49,420 bases of DNA from an uncultured Pseudomonadota bacterium (GTDB lineage Bacteria; Pseudomonadota; Alphaproteobacteria; RUG11792), in NCBI GenBank assembly GCA_902772645.1, contig CACYBM010000020.1:1-49420 (forward strand), in the 5' to 3' direction. The notes below the pieces were generated by a model. That model made no database searches. It saw only the letters and a list, made by a program, of their open reading frames with translations, and was not told where the DNA came from. Each line of letters opens with the position of its first letter. The first letter of the stretch is position 1. Shown in pieces: positions 19,212-28,844 of this stretch. The translations under genes and the position numbers were made by a program.

Positions 19212-20312
19212 GTGAAATTACTATATATAATTGGATTAACAATATTTATAAGTAATTATTGCTCTGCTGCAACAAATAATCATAATAATAAATATGATCC
19301 AAATATTATATATACATCTACACAATACATGATTGATCATGATATTGAGTTATTGCAGGATGAAAAGAAGTTAATGCAATTTAATAAAACAATAAATAAT
19401 GCAAAATCTCAAACTAGTATTCTATTAGGATATGAGATTAATGGACAAATAAGTAAGAAATTGAAAACAAATAATATATTAAATATTAGTGATTTCAGAG
19501 AAATTATAGATCCAATAATACAAAGAAATATTGGTAACTTACCTGAAAATGCATTGGAAGTGCAAAATATTAATAAAAGCTTAACTAAATTTACGTTAGA
19601 AGCGTTATTAAACATAGTTGTTCAAAATAAAATAAAAATAAAAGACAGCAATAAGTCTGAAAATAAATGTAACATAAAATGTAATAATAATATAAATGAT
19701 AGTAATAGTGTGAACAAAAATACTGTACAAGATAATAGCAATATAAATAATAATAGCGCAAATAACAGTAACGATATAAAAAATATAAATAGTGTAAATA
19801 ACATGAACGTAAAAAATAACAGTAATATAAATAATCAAAAGATTGCCAATAATAGTATTAATAAAAACAAAAATAATTTGAATAATAACAGTAATATAAC
19901 AAATAATAATCTAAATAACAAAGACAAGGTAAATAATAAACATAATTTAAATATTACAAAGAACAAAAGTAATAATATAAGTAATACGAATAATTTACTA
20001 GATAAAGGTAATACAAGTAATAAAAATACTGTAAATAATAATGACAATAGTATGCATAATCATAATGCAAGCAATAAAAACAATAACGCAAACAATAAAA
20101 ATAATATGCAAAATAATAATAATGTTATAAATATTACAAACTGCCATTTATTACTATTGAATAATGAAACTAATTATATCAATAGCATTTTTGGTAGAAA
20201 CTATAATAATGACATACAAGAATTAGGTATTATAAAGTACAAAAACAAAAAATGTACATTTAGTATTGTGGTACAACAAAATGAATTTTATTGGAATGTG
20301 AATTTATCTTAG
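19212..20312 (+). CDS. Secreted Asn-rich protein with GTG start
   Basis: A GTG start gives an immediate signal peptide (LLYIIGLTIFISNYCSAA). Residues about 25-145 are mixed helical sequence of no family I recognise. About 150-310 is a low-complexity Asn/Lys stretch, and about 310-366 returns to ordinary composition with two Cys (CHLLLLNNE, NKKCTFSIVVQQNE). The fold is two small domains joined by an Asn-rich linker. Asn repeats are easily expanded in A+T-rich DNA (AAT codons). It sits between rodA and atpH and ends 66 bases before the atpH start, but no functional link to either is evident. Confidence 0.7.
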   Translation: MKLLYIIGLTIFISNYCSAATNNHNNKYDPNIIYTSTQYMIDHDIELLQDEKKLMQFNKTINNAKSQTSILLGYEINGQISKKLKTNNILNISDFREIIDPIIQRNIGNLPENALEVQNINKSLTKFTLEALLNIVVQNKIKIKDSNKSENKCNIKCNNNINDSNSVNKNTVQDNSNINNNSANNSNDIKNINSVNNMNVKNNSNINNQKIANNSINKNKNNLNNNSNITNNNLNNKDKVNNKHNLNITKNKSNNISNTNNLLDKGNTSNKNTVNNNDNSMHNHNASNKNNNANNKNNMQNNNNVINITNCHLLLLNNETNYINSIFGRNYNNDIQELGIIKYKNKKCTFSIVVQQNEFYWNVNLS

Positions 20313-20378
20313 GATGGGCTTATTTATAATTAGGAATTGAGAAAATTATTATGTTATACTATAATTGGGAGATGTGAA

Positions 20379-20945
20379 ATGATTAGTAATAGATTATATC
20401 CAGTATTAACCGCAGTATATGGCAGATATGCTAGGGCTTTATTTGAAGTTGGCAAAGCCAATGATTGTCTCGATACTTTACTGAATGATTTTAAAACATT
20501 AGAACAGTTTTTGTTACATAATAAAAACTATAGAAACTTATTGAGAAATAGTTCAAATAAAAAAATAAGTCTTGCTGTTCTTCCTGTTATTGCTGATAAT
20601 TTAAAATTAAGTAGTATTTTTACGTCATTTGTAAATGTATTGATAGAGAACCGTAGATTTTCTCTAATAAATAAAATAGAAAGTATATTCAGGCATACCT
20701 TTGTTGATTACAAAAATGAAAAGGAAATAGCTGTATATTCTCCAGTAAAAATAAACAAAACTCAAGAGAAAGAAGTGGAGAAAATAATACAAAATTTATT
20801 TAATGATAAAAAACTAATAATAAAGTATGGTATTAAGAAAGAATTATTAACGGGTATGCAAATATATTCAGATGGATTGATATATGATTTATCAGGATCC
20901 TCAGCCATTAGGCAATTGTCTAATAAGCTTGTTAATTTTAGTTAG
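20379..20945 (+). CDS. atpH: F1 ATP synthase subunit delta
   Basis: The delta subunit (OSCP-like) ties the F1 head to the peripheral stalk. I place the start at the ATG at 20379 (MISNRLYPVLTAVYGRYARAL), which follows GGGAG and gives 188 residues, the family length. An in-frame TTG at 20337 would add 14 residues with no ribosome site. The N-terminal YARALFEV motif and the C-terminal IIKYGIKKELLTGMQIYSDGL strand pattern identify it. It is the first gene of atpH-atpA-atpG, with 10 bases before atpA. Confidence 0.93.
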   Translation: MISNRLYPVLTAVYGRYARALFEVGKANDCLDTLLNDFKTLEQFLLHNKNYRNLLRNSSNKKISLAVLPVIADNLKLSSIFTSFVNVLIENRRFSLINKIESIFRHTFVDYKNEKEIAVYSPVKINKTQEKEVEKIIQNLFNDKKLIIKYGIKKELLTGMQIYSDGLIYDLSGSSAIRQLSNKLVNFS

Positions 20946-20955
20946 TGAGTAGTAT

Positions 20956-22527
20956 ATGAATAGTAAAGCATTAGAAATTTCTAAATTGTTAAAAGAAAAA
21001 ATATCAGATTTTGAAGCATACATTGATGTATCTGAAACTGGTTATATACTATCAGTTGGCGATGGTATAGCTAAGATCTATGGATTAGATGAAGCAAAAT
21101 CTGGAGAGTGGGTAGATGTTATATCTTCAAGAACTGGCAAAACCGTAAAGGGTATAGTTACTAATCTAGAATCGGATAATGTAGGTATAATACTCGTTGG
21201 TGATGATTCTCAAATAAAAGAAAACGATGTAGTAAAACGTACTCATAATATAGTAAATGTAAATGTTGGAAAAGGATTACTTGGTAGGGTAGTTAACGCA
21301 TTGGGGGAACCAATAGATTCTAGTGCTCCAATAGAAGGTGAATTGTTCCAATACAATATGGAGAATCCTGCACCTGGTATTATGGATAGGCAAACCATTC
21401 ATGAGCCGATGTTTACTGGTATAAGAATGATTGATGCATTATTTCCTATAGGTAAGGGACAAAGGGAATTAATAATAGGCGATAGACAAACTGGTAAAAC
21501 TTCCATTGCTCTTGATGCCATAGTAAATCAAAAGAAGTATAATGATATATTTCCTGACAATGAGAAAACATATTGCATATACGTAGCAATAGGGCAAAAG
21601 CGGTCATCAGTAGCTAGAATAGTCAAAACATTAGAAGAACATGGAGCAATGTCATACACAATAGTTGTAGCTGCCACTGCTTCTGATTCAGCAGCAATGC
21701 AATATGTAGTTCCATATACAGCATGTGCAATGGGTGAATACTTTAGAGATAATGGTATGCACGCATTAATAGTATATGATGATTTAAGTAAACATGCAGT
21801 TGCTTATAGGCAAATATCACTGTTATTAAGAAGACCACCTGGACGTGAAGCATATCCAGGAGATGTATTCTATTTGCATTCTAGATTACTAGAGAGGGCT
21901 GCAAAGATGTCAGATGCTAGGGGTGGAGGATCCCTGACTGCTTTGCCAATAGTTGAAACACAAGCTGGGGATGTTTCTGCATACATACCAACGAATATTA
22001 TATCCATTACTGATGGTCAATTATTCCTTGAAAGTGATTTATTTTATAAAGGAATAAGACCAGCAATAAATATAGGTGTATCTGTTAGTCGTGTGGGATC
22101 AGCAGCTCAAACTAAGGCTATGAAATCAGTCTCTAGTAATATTAAAATACAAATGGCTCAATACAATGAATTATCTTCATTCACACAATTTGGCAGCGAT
22201 TTAGATGCTTCTACAAAGGAAACTCTTGAAAAGGGAGCAAAAATAGAAGAAGTACTAAAACAACAACAGTACATGCCTTATAGGAATGCTGACCATGTTG
22301 TTATACTATATGCTGCAATGAATAATTTTTTGAAGACAATTGATATTAAGCAGATTAAAAAATTTGAAGTTAGTTTATTGGATTCTATTAATAGAAATAC
22401 TGATATCTTAACTCATATAAGAGAAGAGCGAGTTATGACTGATGATATAAAGAAAGAACTGGATAAGTTTTTAACTGAATTCGTTAGTAACTGGCATGTT
22501 ATTAATAACAAAAAGAAAGATGAATAA
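20956..22527 (+). CDS. atpA: F1 ATP synthase subunit alpha
   Basis: The non-catalytic nucleotide-binding alpha subunit of F1. The P-loop GDRQTGKTS (about 169-177), the [20 protein letters not shown] stretch, the ATP synthase signature region [15 protein letters not shown], and the arginine-finger context VSRVGS are intact. It has 523 residues, slightly longer than usual, with a Lys-rich end. Two bases separate it from atpG, so the genes are translationally linked. Confidence 0.98.
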   Translation: MNSKALEISKLLKEKISDFEAYIDVSETGYILSVGDGIAKIYGLDEAKSGEWVDVISSRTGKTVKGIVTNLESDNVGIILVGDDSQIKENDVVKRTHNIVNVNVGKGLLGRVVNALGEPIDSSAPIEGELFQYNMENPAPGIMDRQTIHEPMFTGIRMIDALFPIGKGQRELIIGDRQTGKTSIALDAIVNQKKYNDIFPDNEKTYCIYVAIGQKRSSVARIVKTLEEHGAMSYTIVVAATASDSAAMQYVVPYTACAMGEYFRDNGMHALIVYDDLSKHAVAYRQISLLLRRPPGREAYPGDVFYLHSRLLERAAKMSDARGGGSLTALPIVETQAGDVSAYIPTNIISITDGQLFLESDLFYKGIRPAINIGVSVSRVGSAAQTKAMKSVSSNIKIQMAQYNELSSFTQFGSDLDASTKETLEKGAKIEEVLKQQQYMPYRNADHVVILYAAMNNFLKTIDIKQIKKFEVSLLDSINRNTDILTHIREERVMTDDIKKELDKFLTEFVSNWHVINNKKKDE

Positions 22528-22529
22528 CA

Positions 22530-23384
22530 ATGGAAAATATACAAAACATTAAGAGTAGAATAAGAACTATAAATAACATTCAGAAAGCAGCTGATGCTAT
22601 AAAGGTTATTTCTAGTATTAAATTAGCTAGTGTTAGTAAAATTGATGTTAATTCATTACAATCTAGCATAAAAATACTAAAGAATACTTTATCTATAGTG
22701 GCAGCTGAGGCTTTGTATTTCAATGAATTAAGTGAATTTCATTGGATACGAAGAACTGAAGGTAAAAAATTATTGATAATATTGTCAGTAGATCAAGGCT
22801 TCTGTGGTTCTTTCAAACAATCATTAGTAGACTCTGCTAGTAGATTTATAGAAGAAAATAACAATTGTTATGTAGAAATATTTGGTAAGAAATTATCGTC
22901 AATAAACCGTAACATTGTCAATGACAATAGTATTGATAGAAATATAAAGTCTAGATATTCTATTGATGCATTTGCTAATAAATTAAAAGACATAATATTT
23001 AAATATATCAATAAGCATGGTGTTCATGAAGTATATGTATTGTGTGGCGAATATAAAAGTGCTGTGTTACAAACAACTAAGTGTGTTCGAATACTACCAA
23101 TTACAATAAAGGATTTCCATACATTCAATACAACTGAAATAAACACCAGTAGATTACAATTAATGGACTACTTATTAAACAGGTATTTGTATACACTGTG
23201 TTTTGATATTATTAGGGAACATCTACTGGCTGAACTGTCTGTGAGAGTATTTGCTGTAGATAAAACATCCAAGAATGCAGATGATATGCAGAGAGAATTA
23301 ACACTATTATATAACAGAACAAGACAAACAAGAATAACACAAGAACTAACTGAGATAGTATCTAGCAGTGAATGCGTTAAGTAA
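22530..23384 (+). CDS. atpG: F1 ATP synthase subunit gamma
   Basis: The rotor shaft of F1. The N-terminal coiled coil (IKSRIRTINNIQKAADAIKV), the central Rossmann-like part (LIILSVDQGFCGSF), and the C-terminal helix ending NRTRQTRITQELTEIVSS are all present; 284 residues is normal. In many bacteria atpD and atpC follow, but here a 362-base gap and an unrelated gene come next, so the F1 operon is split. The last codons (EIVSSSECVK) recur downstream in degenerate copies. Confidence 0.97.
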   Translation: MENIQNIKSRIRTINNIQKAADAIKVISSIKLASVSKIDVNSLQSSIKILKNTLSIVAAEALYFNELSEFHWIRRTEGKKLLIILSVDQGFCGSFKQSLVDSASRFIEENNNCYVEIFGKKLSSINRNIVNDNSIDRNIKSRYSIDAFANKLKDIIFKYINKHGVHEVYVLCGEYKSAVLQTTKCVRILPITIKDFHTFNTTEINTSRLQLMDYLLNRYLYTLCFDIIREHLLAELSVRVFAVDKTSKNADDMQRELTLLYNRTRQTRITQELTEIVSSSECVK

Positions 23385-23580
23385 TTTTATTAATATATGG
23401 AATTAGAAATATCCATGTAACAGATTGTTTCTAGAGTAGTGTTACACATAGCAATAGTTAGGTGTTAAGATAAGTGTAGATTAGTGGGTACAATAATCGT
23501 GCTGTAAAAAAATAGAACAATCCGCAAGGCAGATAGTATCTAGCAGTGTTGTACATAGCAATAGTGATGTGTTAATATGT
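23351..23580 (+). repeat. Degenerate copies of the atpG 3' end
   Basis: The 18-base string AGATAGTATCTAGCAGTG in the last codons of atpG (23352-23369) recurs exactly at 23531-23548, where the frame reads QIVSSSVVHSNSDV. An intermediate copy at about 23421 reads QIVSRVVLH. The last two also share ACATAGCAATAGT downstream and a following TGTTAA, at a spacing of 109 bases. No start codon or open upstream frame accompanies the copies. This array fills most of the atpG to 23747 gap. Confidence 0.7.
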
Positions 23581-23746
23581 TGAATTAATAGCAGATTATG
23601 TTAGTTCGTTAATTAATGTTACTAATACAAAGTTAGATATTATCCGTGTAAATAGATAATGTCGGGTAGTATGGGTTACAAATTAACGAAAAATTAACTA
23701 TTTGTGTATTAACTATTATTAAATAGTTATGCAAATATAGTAAGTC

Positions 23747-24403
23747 ATGTCTAGTTTTTATGAAGACAATAGAAAAACAAAGGAATTTAATTATGAACAA
23801 GAATGGGATAAATATTGTAGTAATACATCTACATTAAAAAGATTTGTAAAATTTTTTGCTCTTAAGCAAGGAGATCCAATGGAAACAGGGATTACATTCT
23901 CAGTACGTGAATACGCAGGACTAGATAAGAAATATACGTCAGGTGAGAAGGCAGTAGGATTAGTATGTGGTTCATGCTTTGTTTCTTCTAATTTATTCCC
24001 ATTCAGAAGCGATACATTTCATAGATCTGGAGCAGCTCATGCTTCTCCTTTTATAGGAGCAATACCAACTGGAAGAATCACACCAAAATTAATGCAATGC
24101 GTGTATGAAGGCACGATCGATAAAATAACTGTGTGTTTAACATCTTTTTTAGATCAAGCTACTAATGGTAATGAAAGTATAGCTAGTGTAGTACAAGTGC
24201 AAGAATTTAGTTCTTGTTATATGACATTTGTAGACATGACAACTTATCCTTATTTAACTATCTTTGAATTTGCTTATAAAAAACACAAGCTTTATATATC
24301 AGACTATGATGTAACAGATTCTAGTAGAAGAATGGGGACTTCAGCTTATGAGTTTGATTATGGTAATGGGCTAGGAAAAGTATCTGCAGCTAATGGTGGG
24401 TAA
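23747..24403 (+). CDS. Possible Hcp-like (T6SS tube) protein
   Basis: The product has 218 residues, no signal peptide, and a beta-rich pattern. The stretch RITPKLMQCVYEG followed by IDKITVCLTSF resembles the helix-strand region of Hcp (STPNLMMAC...AKLTIRK in Pseudomonas Hcp1). The next strands, QEFSSCYMTFVDM, PYLTIFEFAYKKHKLYISDY and the late SAYEFDYGNG, follow the Hcp order, including a final aromatic strand. The similarity is by eye and weak; an N-terminal extension of about 50 residues is not typical. Hcp genes can lie apart from the main secretion cluster. If wrong, it is an unassigned cytosolic protein. Its end overlaps convergent comEC by 14 bases. Confidence 0.4.
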   Translation: MSSFYEDNRKTKEFNYEQEWDKYCSNTSTLKRFVKFFALKQGDPMETGITFSVREYAGLDKKYTSGEKAVGLVCGSCFVSSNLFPFRSDTFHRSGAAHASPFIGAIPTGRITPKLMQCVYEGTIDKITVCLTSFLDQATNGNESIASVVQVQEFSSCYMTFVDMTTYPYLTIFEFAYKKHKLYISDYDVTDSSRRMGTSAYEFDYGNGLGKVSAANGG

Positions 24404-26435
24404 TATTAAGATATTTTATTGGACAATATGGATGTATGCTTTTAGTTGTAGTATATATTCGATTATTGTCTGATATAAATATATTATAGTTATACTTAAT
24501 ATTATTCAATTTATGATTTGTTTTTATAATTTCACTAAAACCATAATTTCTTTGTATTGCATGTACTAGATTCCTAGCTTTATATTTAAAGTTAGAATAA
24601 AAATTGTTATCTTTTACGAAACAGATTATTTTATATTCTGGCAATATTATAACTGTTGGATTCTTCTCAAGTATCCATTTAGTTAGTCCATATATTATTA
24701 ATAATGTTCCTACATGTTTAAGTTTACTTACTAAGAGACATACTATAATACCTCCAATAATAATGCAATATAAAGTACTAATATGAGGAGATTTTATAGT
24801 AATATTGGTTAGTGGTAAGTTAGATATATGTGTTAAACATTTTACTAATAAACTAATTAACACTTTAAATGCATTTATAATAAATCCATATTTATATCCT
24901 CCGACCAAACACAATATGCCAACTGGTATGATAAGGAATGATATTAATGGAATAGCTATTATGTTTCCTAATACTCCGCATACACTAAATTGATTAAATG
25001 TCGCAATTGATATTGGAATTGTGGCTATCGTTGCTACTATTGTTGTAATAAGAGATCCAACTATATAAATTGTTATTTTCTTTAAAATGCCATTATTGAT
25101 ATTTATAATATCAGTACATTTTGATTTATATTGAGCATAAAATGCTACTAATGCAGTGACAGCGCTGAATGATAATTGGAAACTAACAGAAAATAATGAT
25201 CCAGCATCAAATAATAGTATTATAAATGCTGAGACTGATATGTTTCTCATAGACAACAATCCACGCCCTAAGGCTATACTTATTAAGCAAATTGTTGTCA
25301 TTATAAATGCTCTACTAGCGGATGGGGAAAAACCTGATATTGCTAAATAAAAAAATGTTAATACTATAGTAATACATGATGCTATTTTCCTAGGATTGAT
25401 AAATAGCCAAAAGCATTGTAAATATAGCATTAGTTTAAACCAGAATAAATATAGTATAGCTGAAATTATTGTCATGTGTAATCCAGAAACTGCAAGTATA
25501 TGAGCTGTTCCTGACTTTACAAATACATCTCGAATATTGGATGGAATAGAAGACTTGTCTCCAGTAATAAGAGAGCTTGCTATACCTCCTTCTACATTGC
25601 CTAGTTTATTAATAATATTACTTGTTAATATTCTTCGTAAATATTGGAATACATTAATATTATTCTTAGATCTTATCTTGTTTATTGAGAACACTATTCC
25701 GGTTGTATCCCAATTATTTATTGCATAATATTGTTTTTGATTAAATGAAAATGGTACTATACCATCTTTTAATGGAGATAAATTTGCAAATACTTTTACT
25801 CTATCATTTGGCATTATATCTTTAGTAACCTTCGATGGACATGTCATTTTTGCAGTTTTAATAAAATTTAATTGTTTATTATTTATAAACTCAATATTTT
25901 TAAAACTAATTCTTTGCATATTTTTCATTACGGGATGATTTTCATCTATATAATCTACATCAGCGTAAAATAGTACTCTTTCATATTGCTTGTTAATAAA
26001 TTGTTTATGTACCAGTAAATCTGTTTTTAATATTCCACCAGTTTGAGCAAAGTAAAATCCAAATATCAATAAAGTAATTACTTTTATATAAAATGTTTGC
26101 AGATAATTGGATATAATGTTTTTATTTGTTACATTATATGTATCATTACTTGTATTTGTTCCATTATAATCATCATATAAAATTATACTATTAGAGTCAT
26201 TGTGCTGTTTTATAATACTTATTCGCAATCTTAATTTATTTAATATAATATATAATATAGGTAATATAAAGCAAAATAATACTATTACAAATAATTGTAA
26301 ATACGACTTGACTGGATAATATACTCCTACAAGTATTCCAATTCCTAAAATAACTGGAGCAAATAATGGCAATGTAGTCTTTTCTTTATATAAACAACTA
26401 TTAAACTCTGTTTTGATATAATGCCAAGTAGGCAT
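24390..26435 (-). CDS. comEC: ComEC/Rec2 DNA-uptake channel
   Basis: ComEC carries single-stranded DNA across the inner membrane during transformation. The 681-residue protein has N-terminal membrane segments (about 25-75), an external DUF4131-type domain (about 115-255), and the polytopic Competence domain with the signature GTAHILAVSGLHM and SGFSPSASRAFIMT. There is no metallo-beta-lactamase-like domain at the C-terminus; only a short soluble tail (about 590-681) remains, as in many alphaproteobacteria. An Asn/Asp-rich insert lies at about 85-100. It is the only competence gene in the window. Confidence 0.93.
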   Translation of the reverse strand: MPTWHYIKTEFNSCLYKEKTTLPLFAPVILGIGILVGVYYPVKSYLQLFVIVLFCFILPILYIILNKLRLRISIIKQHNDSNSIILYDDYNGTNTSNDTYNVTNKNIISNYLQTFYIKVITLLIFGFYFAQTGGILKTDLLVHKQFINKQYERVLFYADVDYIDENHPVMKNMQRISFKNIEFINNKQLNFIKTAKMTCPSKVTKDIMPNDRVKVFANLSPLKDGIVPFSFNQKQYYAINNWDTTGIVFSINKIRSKNNINVFQYLRRILTSNIINKLGNVEGGIASSLITGDKSSIPSNIRDVFVKSGTAHILAVSGLHMTIISAILYLFWFKLMLYLQCFWLFINPRKIASCITIVLTFFYLAISGFSPSASRAFIMTTICLISIALGRGLLSMRNISVSAFIILLFDAGSLFSVSFQLSFSAVTALVAFYAQYKSKCTDIININNGILKKITIYIVGSLITTIVATIATIPISIATFNQFSVCGVLGNIIAIPLISFLIIPVGILCLVGGYKYGFIINAFKVLISLLVKCLTHISNLPLTNITIKSPHISTLYCIIIGGIIVCLLVSKLKHVGTLLIIYGLTKWILEKNPTVIILPEYKIICFVKDNNFYSNFKYKARNLVHAIQRNYGFSEIIKTNHKLNNIKYNYNIFISDNNRIYTTTKSIHPYCPIKYLNITHH

Positions 26436-26533
26436 GTTTTATGATTACTTTAATACATAATATATTAATTTTATCAAATATTAATTAACAATTTATTATA
26501 TTATGTGTGTGCTAATAAATATTTATATATATA

Positions 26534-28372
26534 CTAAACTCTATTAATGGAATTACGTATTGTATTTATGTTCTTAACTTTTGGTGCTTCTACTCCACTT
26601 GCACGACTACCTTGAAATGCATTATCCGCAATGCTTGTACACTCAGGTAAGTTTACACTAGTGCCACGCATATTATGCCATTTATCACCCCAAAATGCTT
26701 GATTTTGTATTGTTTTACAGTTTGGAAGTTCTAATTTACTATCCATTTCTTTTTTGCCATTTACTGTTTTAAAACTGCGTATTGTAGAACTAGCAAATTG
26801 GAATGCTCTTGGTCCTATTGTTTCAACGGCTGTTGCTTCTAGTTCCTTTAATGCGTAAGGATCATAAAAAGCTACTTCTCCAACATATGTACATTTTGGA
26901 ATAGATATTGTTTGAACTTTTCTGTAGCGTACGAATGCATTATCGAATATTGTTTTACATTCTGGTAATATAATAGATGTAACAATTATGTTCTGAGCAT
27001 TGGAATTGGCCATGAATGCACCACTTTCTATCGTTTTAACTTTTGGCAATAATATTCCATTATTACCCTGTATATTGTCTACATCTCCAACCTTAGTTAG
27101 TTGATGAGAATACTGAAATGCCCATCTTACAATGTGCTCGACTTCTGGTATATTAACAATTTTCAATGCTGTATTATCATGAAATGCACCTTGGTTTACT
27201 ATTTTTACTTTTGGTAAATTTAGTTCTATTAACTTCCTACTATGTATAAATGCGTCCCATGCTACAGATGTAGCACCTAAAGCTGATAAATATTGTAGTT
27301 TTGAGTTAGTAGGGTTACCAATTTTAGGAATTTCACTGGTAAATGTTCTAGGTAATTGTATGTGTGTTAATTTTGAATCAATTGCCAAAATAAATAATTG
27401 TTCTATCATTTTTTTCCATTGGTTATCATTTGATGATTCTAAAGTGTCACCATACATGTATATCTTTTTTAAATTGTTGTAATTGCTAAAATCAATATTT
27501 GATAATTTCTTACAGTTTATTAAATATATTTCATTAACATTATTGGATATTGATGGAACCTTCTCTAAGTTAAATCCAAAAAACTTATTATTCTGGGTTT
27601 TCTCATAACTAGGTAGATCTCCATGCATTTCTATGATTGTTAATGGATGTACTTTATCTATATAATCAATTATTTTGTTATATTCTTTTTCTACAAATGC
27701 TTTATCCTTTTGTTGAAGCACATTAAATAATATTATTATATTTTTCAATGATTTGTAATTTTTTAAATCTGGTAATCCTTGAAATTCAGGACTAGTATCA
27801 ATTGTAATTTCTATTAATTTATCTTTTTCTTTATCATCTATTGCTTTCATATCCTTTAAATATCGTCCAAAATATTTACCAGTATTGGAATCATAATCCT
27901 CATAAATAGCAATACCATCATTATTATTTAAATCAACTTTTGCAACATATAAAGAATTATAATTTGAAATATCTATGCTATCTAATGTATATACTCCTTC
28001 ATTATTATTATTTGTGTCAGTTTTATTTGTATCATTATCAATAGATGGAGTAATTATATTTAAACTTTCTTCTAATGATGGGACAGAAATTATATTTCGT
28101 TTATTACTGAAATTTTCTTCTTTACCTAAAAATATTTCATATCCATTTGGAACTTTTATTGATTTTATATTAGAGATTGGCATTTTATTAATTAAATAAT
28201 AACCAGGTTTTAATGCAACAGATTGTCCTTTGAATCCAATTTCACTAAACACAACAACTCCTCCTTCAGAATTACTATTATCTTCGGCTGTTGTGGAACT
28301 GCCATCTATGCATAAAACTAATAACAACATTATAATCTTAGAATATTTACGAGATACCATTTTATTATCCAA
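26534..28372 (-). CDS. Secreted beta/gamma-crystallin plus BspA leucine-rich repeat protein
   Basis: The 612-residue product has a signal peptide (about 1-28). A beta/gamma-crystallin-like Greek-key pair follows (about 38-100): VVVFSEIGFKGQSVALKPG with the aromatic/Gly spacing of YxxxxFxG, then ISNIKSIKVPNGYEIFLGKEENF. A middle region (about 115-340) is of uncertain fold. The rest (about 340-612) consists of BspA-type leucine-rich repeats (LRR_5): LPKVKIVNQGAFHDNT, IPEVEHIVRWAFQYS, LPECKTIFDNAFVRY, IPKCTYVGEVAFYD, LPNCKTIQNQAFWGD, LPECTSIADNAFQGS. BspA repeats are common in surface or effector proteins that bind host proteins. It lies 98 bases upstream of comEC in the same direction and is likely transcribed separately. 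Confidence 0.85.
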   Translation of the reverse strand: MDNKMVSRKYSKIIMLLLVLCIDGSSTTAEDNSNSEGGVVVFSEIGFKGQSVALKPGYYLINKMPISNIKSIKVPNGYEIFLGKEENFSNKRNIISVPSLEESLNIITPSIDNDTNKTDTNNNNEGVYTLDSIDISNYNSLYVAKVDLNNNDGIAIYEDYDSNTGKYFGRYLKDMKAIDDKEKDKLIEITIDTSPEFQGLPDLKNYKSLKNIIILFNVLQQKDKAFVEKEYNKIIDYIDKVHPLTIIEMHGDLPSYEKTQNNKFFGFNLEKVPSISNNVNEIYLINCKKLSNIDFSNYNNLKKIYMYGDTLESSNDNQWKKMIEQLFILAIDSKLTHIQLPRTFTSEIPKIGNPTNSKLQYLSALGATSVAWDAFIHSRKLIELNLPKVKIVNQGAFHDNTALKIVNIPEVEHIVRWAFQYSHQLTKVGDVDNIQGNNGILLPKVKTIESGAFMANSNAQNIIVTSIILPECKTIFDNAFVRYRKVQTISIPKCTYVGEVAFYDPYALKELEATAVETIGPRAFQFASSTIRSFKTVNGKKEMDSKLELPNCKTIQNQAFWGDKWHNMRGTSVNLPECTSIADNAFQGSRASGVEAPKVKNINTIRNSINRV

Positions 28373-28844
28373 TAATACATCTTTATAATTATATATTACA
28401 TTAATAATATTAAGGAAGATTTAATTTATATAGTGAATATGAAATAGTACATACATACTTGTTGTGTATTTTTATACAATATAAATCATATGACAAATAC
28501 AACTTTAGTAATAATATTATTATGAAACAACAGACTATTTGTTTTTTTTGATATTATCTTTAATTATACATTTAATGTGTTAAATATAAACATTCAAAAT
28601 TTACTCATAATATTTTTAAAAATCTCGACCTTTTGATCACACTTCTTACTTGTATTCTACTATCCCATCTACTACAATCCTAACTAAAAAAATATCCATA
28701 TTTGTTACTTATTATCTTCATAATCATGTGTGTATATGGTTCCGTAAGTCATATAGTGTATATGTAAAATAACTTCACAATATTAATAGATTTTCAAATT
28801 ATTTTGAGTAAAATTACAATAAAGTAGTGTATTATTAGGTATAT

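Noticed and set aside
19608-20047. Minus-strand hydrophobic frames under the Asn-rich gene
   Set aside because: Antisense shadows of AAT/AAC runs; no ribosome sites or starts with context.
28531-28600. Short frame resembling a signal peptide interrupted at a T8 run
   Set aside because: No coding sequence follows in any frame, so it cannot be supported as a gene or pseudogene.
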